A stretch of DNA of 64,000 nt from assembly GCA_964504335.1 (NCBI GenBank), contig CAZDET010000009.1:44185-108184 (forward strand), written 5' to 3'. The position numbers and the translations under genes were made by a program. The notes beneath the pieces were generated by a model. The model saw only the letters and a list, made by a program, of their open reading frames with translations. It made no database searches and had not been told where the DNA came from. This document shows positions 55,902 to 63,870 of this stretch, one piece after another (position 1 is the first letter of the stretch; every line of letters begins with the position of its first letter). This stretch comes from CAZDET01 sp964504335. GTDB taxonomy: Bacteria; Bacteroidota; Bacteroidia; Chitinophagales; Saprospiraceae.

Positions 55902-56921
55902 TCATCGAATGTGAAACACCGACTTCTCCCCCCGCTCCACTCGAATCCAGGAAGACTGATCATTGACACTGACCCACTGCTTATCTTCTTTGCGCCACAC
56001 GTGGTCTTTGTTGCTTTGGTAGTAGATCATCAGATCGCTGGTTTCGATGATGGTGTAGATTTGGTTATCGTGGTATTTGTATTCGTCGTGGTCAGTGTAG
56101 GCGCGCTGGGCCATTTCGGAGTAGAGGTGATTGAGGCGCACGAGGAGTTCGTTGATGGCAGGGTCGAGCGGTTGGATGTTCAATCCGATGCGGCTGGCCT
56201 GACGAGCCGTGATGGGATAGCCGTGCGAGGGGTATTCTGCATTGAGGTGGTTGCTGATGGATTCGATTAATTCGGAGTCGTCCATGTGGTAGGAAAGGAT
56301 TTCGCTGGTCAGCCGAATGGAGAGTGAGCTGGCGCGGTCAACGGCTCCGAACACCAGCGGATGGATGTGCTTGTAGAGGGTCAGGTAGGGATTCTTATCC
56401 CCTTCGACTTTCTGTTGATTCCAAAGTTTTAGCACCCGGTCCAGCTCATTCTGACTGACACTGACGAGGTCGTCGTCGACGTCGACGGGGGAGAGGTCGT
56501 GGGTAATGGAAGTATCGATAGCTGTCAGGAACGACAGCGGGCCCATGTGGATTTCATCGGCTCCGAGGGCCAGCATGGTGGCCGCCGAGGCGCAATCGAT
56601 GGGCGCGAGCACGACGATGCGCCGGTACGATTGCCGGAGTAAGTGGATTAACCGCAGGGCCGATTCGCCGGAACCGCCGTTGCTCTTGATGAATAGGAAC
56701 AGTTGATCCGTGGGCTTTTTATACTGGAGCAATTCGTGGAACACGACCACATCATTATCCGAAATATCGGAATGGTAGGCACCCCAATAGGCGATGAAAT
56801 CGCTTTGGTAGTGTTCGGCTACCTGCTTGAGCAATCGCTGGGTTTGTTCGTAGCGAATGGGCGGCTCGAGGATTTCATTGGGGGCCTTTCGGCCGAATAG
56901 TCGGTTGATCCAGGGTAGCAT
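55902..56921 (-). CDS. SDH-family Clp-fold serine protease
   Basis: A 339-aa protein of the serine dehydrogenase proteinase (SDH_sah) family with ClpP/crotonase fold. IKSNGGSGESALRLIHLLRQ gives the oxyanion strand, and the nucleophile Ser112 is in IDCASAATMLALGADEIHMGPLSFLTAIDTSI. No signal peptide or membrane helix precedes it, although some relatives are membrane-bound. The C-terminal tail (about 265-339) is beta-rich. It is 173 bp upstream of the CHAT gene on the same strand. The shared orientation of two proteases is notable. Confidence 0.85.
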   Translation of the reverse strand: MLPWINRLFGRKAPNEILEPPIRYEQTQRLLKQVAEHYQSDFIAYWGAYHSDISDNDVVVFHELLQYKKPTDQLFLFIKSNGGSGESALRLIHLLRQSYRRIVVLAPIDCASAATMLALGADEIHMGPLSFLTAIDTSITHDLSPVDVDDDLVSVSQNELDRVLKLWNQQKVEGDKNPYLTLYKHIHPLVFGAVDRASSLSIRLTSEILSYHMDDSELIESISNHLNAEYPSHGYPITARQASRIGLNIQPLDPAINELLVRLNHLYSEMAQRAYTDHDEYKYHDNQIYTIIETSDLMIYYQSNKDHVWRKEDKQWVSVNDQSSWIRVERGEKSVFHIR

Positions 56922-57301
56922 GGGTAGTTCCTGATTTTAGCTGCGTAAGATATCGGATCATCCTTGCTTTGCCAATCGCCTAGCGACCTACCCTAGGTAA
57001 GAGATGCTATGTTAGCATCTCTAAGTCGTTAAATACTGATCTTGGCGGATCCTTTGGTTAAATATGGGGAATAATTTCAAAGTAAGTATGGTTTTATTGA
57101 CCCAAACTGTATGCGATGCGAAAGGGCCAGGGGTACCCCTATTGCTTTAACGACCTTTAACTCTGCTGGGGAAAAGCTTGGACTATCCGCACCTCTCTGA
57201 CATTTTCTTTAGCCAATTTAAAATATTCCCATAACCCATTTTAACATTTCTAGCGTCCATCTTTGAAGCGTCAATTGAAAGTAAACCCAAAATCAAGCAA
57301 A
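56922..57301. other. 380-bp divergent intergenic region
   Basis: It separates the minus-strand protease pair from the plus-strand barrel gene. It carries copy C of the 21-bp palindrome, next to a short CCTAG/CTAGG repeat (about 56979-56997). No gene or RNA seen otherwise. Confidence 0.5.
56998..57024. mobile_element. 21-bp palindromic element, copy C
   Basis: GAGATGCTA-TGT-TAGCATCTC (57001-57021) is flanked by TAA on both sides. The palindrome is identical to copy A, but the flanks are TAA rather than TTA, so the 3-bp repeat belongs to the target, not to the element. Confidence 0.78.
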
Positions 57302-58045
57302 ATGAAAACAGTTCACTTGCTACTGGTAGCGCTATGCCTTGGTGTAACAGGCCTGATGGCTCAAGGAACCTCTTTTTACATCGGCGGTCAGGCGGGCGGA
57401 AATTTGTCAAAATTCAAGTTTAGTGAAGGCTTGAAAGACCTTTACCCCGTGAGTAATTCCGTGTTCGGATTAAACGGCGGGATCGATGCCGGATTTGAAA
57501 TTCAGGGTTGGACGATCTCCACCGGTCTGCACTACGTGCAAAAGGGCGGCAATTACGAAACCGAAAATTTTGACGACGGATTCGGTACGGCCTTTTTTTC
57601 GGCCGATGAGCGCCAGCATTTCCTGAGCATTCCCATCTTGGTGGGCTACCGCGAGTACGTCGGTCCGGATGTGGCCTTCTCCATTGCCGTTGGCCCTTCG
57701 CTGAATGTAGGCCTGGGCGGGAAAATCGATGAAACCACCGAGTACTTCGGCTCGGAAGACGTGGAGCTCAACAACTACAAGCCCACCTTCGGCTCCGGGG
57801 TAAATAACGACTACAAGGGGCTGCAGGTCGGCTTTCAAATATCTCCGGGCCTCGTGTACCGCATCAACGATAATAACAAACTCACTTTCCGCGTCACCTG
57901 GGATATTGGACTCTCCGATAGTTTCAATTCGCGCTACAAGAGCGCCAATACCTTCTTCGATGAAAATCCGGGCGATCAGTTGAATCGATCTACACTCTTC
58001 ACGGTGGGATATGAGTATCACTTGCCGTTTGGGGATCGGTATTGA
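57302..58045 (+). CDS. Outer-membrane beta-barrel protein (PorT-like)
   Basis: A 247-aa protein with signal peptide (MKTVHLLLVALCLGVTGLMAQ). The mature part is an 8-10 strand barrel pattern: FYIGGQAGGNLSKFKF, GGIDAGFEIQGWTISTGLHYVQKGG, LVYRINDNNKLTFRVTWDIG, ending in VGYEYHLPFGDRY. It fits the outer-membrane beta-barrel (PorT/OMP_b-brl) group. It opens the plus-strand run towards the zinc-ribbon and MotAB-like genes, 99 bp ahead of the former. Confidence 0.82.
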   Translation: MKTVHLLLVALCLGVTGLMAQGTSFYIGGQAGGNLSKFKFSEGLKDLYPVSNSVFGLNGGIDAGFEIQGWTISTGLHYVQKGGNYETENFDDGFGTAFFSADERQHFLSIPILVGYREYVGPDVAFSIAVGPSLNVGLGGKIDETTEYFGSEDVELNNYKPTFGSGVNNDYKGLQVGFQISPGLVYRINDNNKLTFRVTWDIGLSDSFNSRYKSANTFFDENPGDQLNRSTLFTVGYEYHLPFGDRY

Positions 58046-58067
58046 TGTGCCAATGTGGCGATGCGGG
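58044..58067 (+). repeat. 8-bp tandem repeat at the stop of the barrel gene
   Basis: GATGTGCC, AATGTGGC and GATGCGGG in register. The TGA stop (58043-58045) overlaps the first GAT, as at 53036. Confidence 0.65.
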
Positions 58068-58144
58068 AATATTAACGCATTCAAGCACGTCGAAGACGGC
58101 ATCAACGGATTACCCCAGAGGGTGAAAATTAAAAGAAACTGGAA

Positions 58145-58396
58145 ATGAAGATATGCACGAATTGCGGCTCCATGACGGAGCTGCCTACCGATAAATGTCC
58201 GGCTTGCCATATGTACGGGGGGATGCGGCCCTATGAAATGGACGTGCCCACCGTGGAAGAACCGGAGCCGGAAGAAACCTGCTGCCCGAATTGCGGCACG
58301 AATCAAATGGGTGAGGGGCCAAAGTGCCGGCAGTGCCGGTTTCCGCTAACGGCCCTGCGAACGCACAATCATCATGCCCATCGACGGGCGGTTTAA
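58145..58396 (+). CDS. Small double zinc-ribbon protein
   Basis: An 83-aa cytoplasmic protein with two treble-clef or ribbon-like pairs: CTNCGS...CPACHMYGG at the N-terminus and CCPNCGT...CRQCRF in the second half, joined by an acidic linker (VPTVEEPEPEE), with a His-rich end (HNHHAHRR). It has no enzyme motif and is probably an adaptor. It ends 12 bp before the MotB-like gene, so it is very likely co-translated with the membrane pair. Confidence 0.8.
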   Translation: MKICTNCGSMTELPTDKCPACHMYGGMRPYEMDVPTVEEPEPEETCCPNCGTNQMGEGPKCRQCRFPLTALRTHNHHAHRRAV

Positions 58397-58408
58397 AATC
58401 AGTAGATC

Positions 58409-59263
58409 ATGGCTAGACGAAAAACGGAATTATTCAATTTATCGCTACTGGATTTACTGACTAGCGCGCTAGGAGCCATCATCTTCCTGTTCATCGTGAC
58501 GCCGAAGGGCGGGCAATCCGCGGCCGCCGTTCAGCAGGCGGTGGTACTCCTCGATACGACTGAAATGAAAATCCACGGCGACCTGGCGGATAGCCTGCGC
58601 ACCAAGCAAGCCGGCGATACGCTCTTCGCCGTAGTTCTGGATCATCAGCCGTTTCCGAAGGCAGAAACGCCCAAGCCGGAAATCGTCGTGATTCGGGAGG
58701 AGCCGGTCTACGAGGCACCTGCCACCAAACCAGAACCTACACCTAAACCGGAGGTCAAGCCGGAGAAGGAGCCACCTCCCAAAACCGAATCCAAACCCGC
58801 ACCGGCACCTGCCCCTAAACCTCCTACGTATGCGGGCGATGCGCCTTCGGTGCCCTGTAAGGTATCCATCGAAATTAGCTGGCCCAATAAGGCGGAGAAC
58901 GTCGATCTATTCGTCTGCAAAGGCAGAGATTGTGTCTACGGCGGAAACAAGCGCGATCGGGACATTGGGCAGTGGGATAGCGGGCGCTCCCGCAACCGCC
59001 TATTCGGTAATGATTTGCGAACGAACCAGGAAGCGGTCCGCCAGTTTGACGAAATTCTGCCGGGGACGTACAAGGTCTACGCCGAGTTCAAGCAAAGCAA
59101 ACGCAACCAACGCAACGTGACGGTTAAGGGGCTGATTTACACTAAAGGAGTAGACAATCAGCAACGTGGGAAATCCTTTAGTAAACAACTCACTGTTGGG
59201 CAGGATCGAAAGTTGATTGGCACCCTGGTGCTGCGGCGGGATGGCTCTTTTACTTTTAATTAG
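58409..59263 (+). CDS. MotB/ExbD-like stator protein with beta-sandwich domain
   Basis: A 284-aa protein with one N-terminal membrane helix (LSLLDLLTSALGAIIFLFIV) that carries Asp15, the place of the ion-carrying Asp in MotB/ExbD. A Pro/Lys/Glu-rich linker (about 95-145, with PAPAPAPKPP) spans the periplasm. The C-terminal domain (about 150-284) reads VSIEISWPNKAENVDLFVC...GTYKVYAEFKQ and looks like a DUF2135-type beta-sandwich, not the OmpA peptidoglycan-binding domain of MotB. It is paired with the MotA-like gene that follows. What the sandwich binds is unknown. Confidence 0.75.
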   Translation: MARRKTELFNLSLLDLLTSALGAIIFLFIVTPKGGQSAAAVQQAVVLLDTTEMKIHGDLADSLRTKQAGDTLFAVVLDHQPFPKAETPKPEIVVIREEPVYEAPATKPEPTPKPEVKPEKEPPPKTESKPAPAPAPKPPTYAGDAPSVPCKVSIEISWPNKAENVDLFVCKGRDCVYGGNKRDRDIGQWDSGRSRNRLFGNDLRTNQEAVRQFDEILPGTYKVYAEFKQSKRNQRNVTVKGLIYTKGVDNQQRGKSFSKQLTVGQDRKLIGTLVLRRDGSFTFN

Positions 59264-59286
59264 TGTAATGGTGTAATGCTGTAATA
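59263..59286 (+). repeat. 8-bp tandem repeat at the MotB-like stop
   Basis: GTGTAATG, GTGTAATG and CTGTAATA in register. The TAG stop (59261-59263) overlaps the first G. Confidence 0.68.
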
Positions 59287-59341
59287 CGGTGAAATTCGGA
59301 ATTACGGGGTCAATGTATTCCACCAATAATAAAATTAAGAT

Positions 59342-60124
59342 ATGACTACCAATAAAAAAATCCAAGTTGCCTACAGCGTCTTTGGCGCGGCTGCGATCTG
59401 GGCATTTCTCAGCTTACTCGGCAGTATATTGCCGGCTGAATCCGGGATGTACCGTATTGTGGAGGCATTAGGCGGCAGCAGCCGCGGATTCATTCAGGCC
59501 CTGATTTACGGGGTGTTTATCTTCAGCTTTTTGGAGCTCATCCGGCTCCGGCGAGGTATTCGCTACGAATTTGGGGGCTTCCGGTTGGGGCTTTTACCCG
59601 AACAGGATCAGCTCGTGCTCACGCCGGAAGAAGTAGCGGAAATCAAATTGCAAACGATTCAGGTGGAGCGCGGTGGCCAGCGCTTCCTGCTGGGGGACTT
59701 CATTAAAAAGGCCTGTACGCAATATCGCAACGATCAGTCGGTTGGCGAAACACTCCAGGTCTTCAATGCCCAGGTAGACAACAGCAAAGAGGCCCAGGAA
59801 GGGCAGTTGGAAGTAGTGCGCTACTTGCTGGGTGCGATCATTTCCCTTGGCTTTATCGGCACCCTACTCGGGCTTTCGACCTCGATCGGGATGGCACACC
59901 TGGCCAAAACCGCCGAAGGAATGCCTACCGTGACTGCTGCGCTCAATGTAGCCTTCGATACGACTTTGGTGGCGCTGCTCGTCGGGCTGGTTTTAAATTT
60001 TTATTATCACCGCTATCTGAAAGAAGTCGATACATTCTACGCACAGGCGCGGGGGTACGTAATCGATAATTTGATCAGCCGCATCTACAAGCCGGCGTTG
60101 TATAGTGAGGAGGTGGTGAGGTAG
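59342..60124 (+). CDS. MotA/TolQ/ExbB-like proton-channel protein
   Basis: A 260-aa inner-membrane protein with about four helices. The last two, EVVRYLLGAIISLGFIGTLLGLSTSIG and VTAALNVAFDTTLVALLVGLVLNF, are the signature of the MotA/TolQ/ExbB family and line the ion path. A cytosolic helical domain (about 85-150) lies between the helix pairs. It should form a pentamer around two copies of the MotB-like partner. The gene is 78 bp after that partner. Its C-terminus (SEEVVR) runs into an 8-bp repeat. Confidence 0.85.
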   Translation: MTTNKKIQVAYSVFGAAAIWAFLSLLGSILPAESGMYRIVEALGGSSRGFIQALIYGVFIFSFLELIRLRRGIRYEFGGFRLGLLPEQDQLVLTPEEVAEIKLQTIQVERGGQRFLLGDFIKKACTQYRNDQSVGETLQVFNAQVDNSKEAQEGQLEVVRYLLGAIISLGFIGTLLGLSTSIGMAHLAKTAEGMPTVTAALNVAFDTTLVALLVGLVLNFYYHRYLKEVDTFYAQARGYVIDNLISRIYKPALYSEEVVR

Positions 60125-60143
60125 TGAGGTGGTGGGGTGGTGA
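60112..60143 (+). repeat. 8-bp tandem repeat across the MotA-like stop
   Basis: GGTGGTGA, GGTAGTGA, GGTGGTGG and GGTGGTGA in register. The TAG stop (60122-60124) lies in the second unit, so the last two codons belong to the repeat. The consensus is the same as at the tolC stop 35 kb away. Confidence 0.75.
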
Positions 60144-60239
60144 GGTCCAGACTTGTGCATTTAACGCTAACTTAATTCCTCCCTCCCCATATTCCTCCGT
60201 CAAAATCGTACTTTTCAAGTTGAATGAAAGGTCATCTGT

Positions 60240-62219
60240 ATGTTTTTGACATTTAGGAAGCGCCTCTTGTTTTGGTTCTTGGTATTCATCAGTTCCAGCC
60301 TGATTATCATTGTCCTTTCTGTAGCGTACCTGCAGCAGCGAGAAAACATTGTACATACTAATAACTTAATTGAAGCTTCCTATTTGTCGCTGCTTCGCAA
60401 GGTCGTTGCCCAAAAAGATTTTTTCAGTTATGAAACCAAAAATGGGGATTTCTTTCAGACGGGGGAAAGTATTTTTCTTGAGCAGAATGAAACCTTAACC
60501 GATAGCACCCTAGAATTATTAGCGGCAGTCAAAGTATCGATTGGAAAAAGAACCCATGGGCTAGGCCAGGAAATTGAAACGCTTGAATCCACCGTTGGGC
60601 AGATCGATTCGGTTTTTGCGGTCATTGTGGAGAAAATCAGAGCACGCGGATACAAGGATTTTATGCTAGAAGGCCAAATGCGAGCAGATGCCCACTGGCT
60701 GGAGGCTATTTCGGAAATTCCCAATGAAGATATACTGACCCTTAGGAGACATGAGAAAGACTACATCATAAGAAATGAAGAACGATATGTAGAACAGTTA
60801 AATGAGCGCGTAGGCCAAATCAAATACGAATTAAATGACAGGGCAACGATCAACTCCGCGAGGATGCGGGCAATTAATTCCCACCTGGACGGCTACCAGC
60901 AGAAGTTTAATCGATTAGTGAGTCTGGACCAAGAAATTGGCATCAAGAATAATTCGGCCCTTAAACTCGAATTAGACAACCGGATTCGAGCACTGGAACT
61001 GGGGTTCGACGATCTGATGAAAAAAGCGAGAGATCGAAAACAAATAATGTTCCTACGGCTTAATTTCATTTTTATTGCCATTGCTATTGCCCTATCGGTA
61101 GTAAGTATCTGGCTTAGTTACTTGATATCCAGCCGCATCACCCAACCTCTTACAGAACTAACGGTATACATCACGCGGTTTGTCGACAGCAATTTTACAC
61201 TTGAGGAAGAAAACCCCCAGGTGAAATCTAAAGATGAAATCGGGAAATTAACGCAGAATTTTTCCATTCTTAAAGAAGAGATCATCAGTCAATTGCAGTT
61301 TTTCAAGGAAAAAGTAGAGGCAAGAACCCAGGAGTTGGCCTCCGCCAACCAACGATTAAGGCATGTAAACGAGTCAAACAAGCGTTTTGTGCCACAGGAG
61401 TTTATTCATTATTTGGGGAAAAATAGTATTGAAGAGGTGCATTTAGGCGATCAGATCCAACAGGAAATGACCATTATGTTTACGGATATCCGGGAATTTA
61501 CCCAGCTTTCCGAAACGCTAAGTCCGCAGGAAACATTTGATTTCATTAATAGTTACCTCAATTACTTTGTCCCGATCATCCAGCAAAATCACGGAATCAT
61601 TGATAAATTTATCGGGGATTCCGTGATGGCCCTTTTCCCCGATGGACCGGAATGGGCCCTGCATACGATTCTTGAATTCGAAGAAGCTCTGGAATCGTTC
61701 AACGAGCAACAAGAACGTTTGGGGAAAGCCCCTATAGAGATTGGTGCCGGCATCCATACTGGACAAATGATACTGGGTACGATTGGAAATAAAGAGCGCC
61801 TCCAAACCACCGTCATTTCAGATGCGGTAAATATCGCCTCGCGGGTGGAAGGGTTGACCAAGTTTTACAAAGCTAAAACCATCATCACTGAAGAAACCAT
61901 CATAAAGTTACCCCCTGATCACCCATTTCATTATCGGTTTCTCGATTTTGTAAAAGTAAAAGGGAAGTCTAACGTAATTTCAATTTTTGAGTTGATATCT
62001 CCGAAGGATTCAAGGTTCAGCTACCAATCTGCGTACAATGCTGCGGTAGAGCTAATGCGCGGCAAGCAAATCAAGGAAGCTGCGGATTTGTTTAATCAAC
62101 TCTACCAGAATAACCCGGAAGATGAAACGGTAAAGGTGATACTGGATCGGTGTAACTACTACCTTCAGCATGGCCTGCCGGAAGGTTGGGACGGGGTGGA
62201 GGAAATGCGGGAGAAGTAG
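60240..62219 (+). CDS. Membrane-bound class III adenylate/guanylate cyclase
   Basis: A 659-aa sensor enzyme. TM1 is at about 9-30, then a helical periplasmic sensor (about 31-268), TM2 at about 271-296, HAMP (297-350), a coiled-coil linker, and the cyclase domain (405-590). The catalytic metals would bind D416 (MFTDIREF) and D460 (DKFIGD). K456 and D528 (ISDAVNIASR) are the adenine-specifying pair, and N531/R535 complete the site, so cAMP is the more likely product. A short helical tail follows. It is 115 bp after the MotA-like gene. A cNMP-binding regulator exists at 14.5 kb, but a link is speculative. Confidence 0.92.
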   Translation: MFLTFRKRLLFWFLVFISSSLIIIVLSVAYLQQRENIVHTNNLIEASYLSLLRKVVAQKDFFSYETKNGDFFQTGESIFLEQNETLTDSTLELLAAVKVSIGKRTHGLGQEIETLESTVGQIDSVFAVIVEKIRARGYKDFMLEGQMRADAHWLEAISEIPNEDILTLRRHEKDYIIRNEERYVEQLNERVGQIKYELNDRATINSARMRAINSHLDGYQQKFNRLVSLDQEIGIKNNSALKLELDNRIRALELGFDDLMKKARDRKQIMFLRLNFIFIAIAIALSVVSIWLSYLISSRITQPLTELTVYITRFVDSNFTLEEENPQVKSKDEIGKLTQNFSILKEEIISQLQFFKEKVEARTQELASANQRLRHVNESNKRFVPQEFIHYLGKNSIEEVHLGDQIQQEMTIMFTDIREFTQLSETLSPQETFDFINSYLNYFVPIIQQNHGIIDKFIGDSVMALFPDGPEWALHTILEFEEALESFNEQQERLGKAPIEIGAGIHTGQMILGTIGNKERLQTTVISDAVNIASRVEGLTKFYKAKTIITEETIIKLPPDHPFHYRFLDFVKVKGKSNVISIFELISPKDSRFSYQSAYNAAVELMRGKQIKEAADLFNQLYQNNPEDETVKVILDRCNYYLQHGLPEGWDGVEEMREK

Positions 62220-62222
62220 TAT

Positions 62223-62636
62223 TTACTCGTCCAGCGCATATTTCCGGAGGAGATCCTGCCAGGAGGCTTCGTTGAGTTTTCGGACCAGAAGCGGGTTAAT
62301 CCATTCGAGGTGGGGGCTGCGTTTGGGAAGATAAAAGCTGCGGTACTGCTGATTGAAGCGCACGGGTAGGAGGGTGGTTTTCTTTTCCAATTGCAATTGT
62401 GCGATGAAATACTCCAGCACGGCGCGGTCGTAAACGAGCAAATGGATATCGCCTGCAGAGAGGGCACGGAGGGCAGTTTCTACGTTATCGAAACGCTCCG
62501 AGATCGGTACATTATGGCTGAGTAGGTAGTCAGCGCTGCTGGATGCGGTGATGGTGCCCAGCCAGAGGCCGCGGGCGGGCAGCAGGGTATTCGCCAGACT
62601 GACTAGTGCGTATAGCAGGAAATGCGCCCTCGGCAT
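62223..62636 (-). CDS. Truncated periplasmic-binding-protein (type 2) domain
   Basis: A 137-aa protein with a hydrophobic N-terminus (HFLLYALVSLANTLLPARG) and only the second lobe of an SBP_bac_3-type amino-acid-binding domain: LGTITASSSADYLLSHNV, FDNVETALRALSAGDIHLLVYDRAVLEYFIAQ and LPKRSPHLEWINPLLVRKLNEASWQDLLRKYA. Full proteins need both lobes. The opening resembles the helix just before this lobe in bacterial glutamate-receptor-like channels, so it may be the tail of a lost larger gene. It is convergent with the cyclase gene, 3 bp apart. Confidence 0.72.
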   Translation of the reverse strand: MPRAHFLLYALVSLANTLLPARGLWLGTITASSSADYLLSHNVPISERFDNVETALRALSAGDIHLLVYDRAVLEYFIAQLQLEKKTTLLPVRFNQQYRSFYLPKRSPHLEWINPLLVRKLNEASWQDLLRKYALDE

Positions 62637-62646
62637 GTTTACTGAT

Positions 62647-63870
62647 TTAGGAAGTCGGATAAATACGGTCCTCCGGCACAGGTCCCATTTCCACGTGCGA
62701 TACGTCTGTTTGTGCCAGGGGCGTCCATGTTACATCATCGACTAAGGCTTTGCGGTAGGCCATGTGCTCGCGGTGGGGCTCGGTGCCCATTGATTGGCAA
62801 GATTTGACCATGAGGGCATTCCAGCCGCGGATGGTGGATAAGTCGACGTATTCGTAGCGCCGCCGATTGTGCTCGTTGTTGACGAAATACATGTAGTCGA
62901 CCATCAGGGGGAAGACGCCCCGGCGTTGGTACTCGGTGTCGACGCCAAAGGCGATGCCTTTACAGCCTGTTTCCCGGAAAGTATGCACGCGATAGAGGAG
63001 CCGGGGAATTTGGTACCACGGTAGCCGGCCATCCAGGCCGCGAAAATACTTATTGAGGTCCGGAAGCAACGCCACAATGCCGATGGGCTTGTCGCCATCG
63101 AAGGCAATACAGGTGAGATAGGTGTCGAATATCGGGAACATTTCCCGAAATGCCGGATAGACGTTTTCGAAGGATAAGGGTTTAAAGTAGGGCCGTTCGT
63201 GAAAGGCGGCATTGTAAACTTGTGCGAACCAAGCGGCGGATTTCCGCAGGTTACGGCGGGTGACCCGCTCGCAGTGAAAGCCATTATTGCGAATGATGCG
63301 CTCGGCCAGTTTGTGCATGCGTTCCATGCGAAAGCCGCTCAGCTGGCCGCGCATGGTCAGCACCTGCTCGTACTCCTCGTAGCCATTGTTCTCGAAGAAG
63401 GTGCGGTAGTAAGCAGGGTGATAATATTCTTGATAGACTGGTGGGTACCAGCCCCGGCGCAGCAAGCCCCAAAAGCGGTCGCGTTCGCCGAAGTTGATCG
63501 GCCCATCGACTACCAGTACCTCCTGCTCGCGTAACCATTCTTCGGCAGCGGACAACAGCAGCCGGGCGGCTTCGGCCTGGTTGATGCATTCAAAAAAACC
63601 AATTCCCCCCGCGGGAAGGTCCAATTGCTGGTTGCGCTCCGTGTCGATGAAGGCCGTAATGCGACCAACTGCCTGCCCATCGGGGCGCTCGAGCAGCCAA
63701 ATGCGGCTCGGCCCCTTTAGAAAAGCGGTGCTTTTTTCGCTGAATATTGACTCGATATCCGTCTCGAGTGGCGGAATGTGATGGGGGTCGTTGCGGTAGA
63801 TATAGCGTGGTACGTCGTGAAATTGACGCCAATCAGCCTTCCTGCCGAAATTCATAACTCGAATGTGCAT
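62647..63870 (-). CDS. GNAT-like acyltransferase, YghO type
   Basis: A 407-aa protein with two GNAT-like halves. The first has YRNDPHHIPPLETDIESIF and a WLLERPDGQAVGRITAFID strand. The second has CIAFDGDKPIGIVALLPDLNKYF and the acetyl-CoA loop-like FGVDTEYQRRGVFPLMVDYMY. Similar 370-400-aa proteins are common in Bacteroidota with no known substrate. It lies 10 bp upstream of the half binding-protein gene on the same strand. The ATG at 63855 is an alternative start. Confidence 0.78.
   Translation of the reverse strand: MHIRVMNFGRKADWRQFHDVPRYIYRNDPHHIPPLETDIESIFSEKSTAFLKGPSRIWLLERPDGQAVGRITAFIDTERNQQLDLPAGGIGFFECINQAEAARLLLSAAEEWLREQEVLVVDGPINFGERDRFWGLLRRGWYPPVYQEYYHPAYYRTFFENNGYEEYEQVLTMRGQLSGFRMERMHKLAERIIRNNGFHCERVTRRNLRKSAAWFAQVYNAAFHERPYFKPLSFENVYPAFREMFPIFDTYLTCIAFDGDKPIGIVALLPDLNKYFRGLDGRLPWYQIPRLLYRVHTFRETGCKGIAFGVDTEYQRRGVFPLMVDYMYFVNNEHNRRRYEYVDLSTIRGWNALMVKSCQSMGTEPHREHMAYRKALVDDVTWTPLAQTDVSHVEMGPVPEDRIYPTS

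Noticed and set aside
58145..60124. Zorya anti-phage system
   Set aside because: MotA/MotB-like proteins are present, but the ZorB-type OmpA domain and the ZorC, ZorD or ZorE partners are absent.
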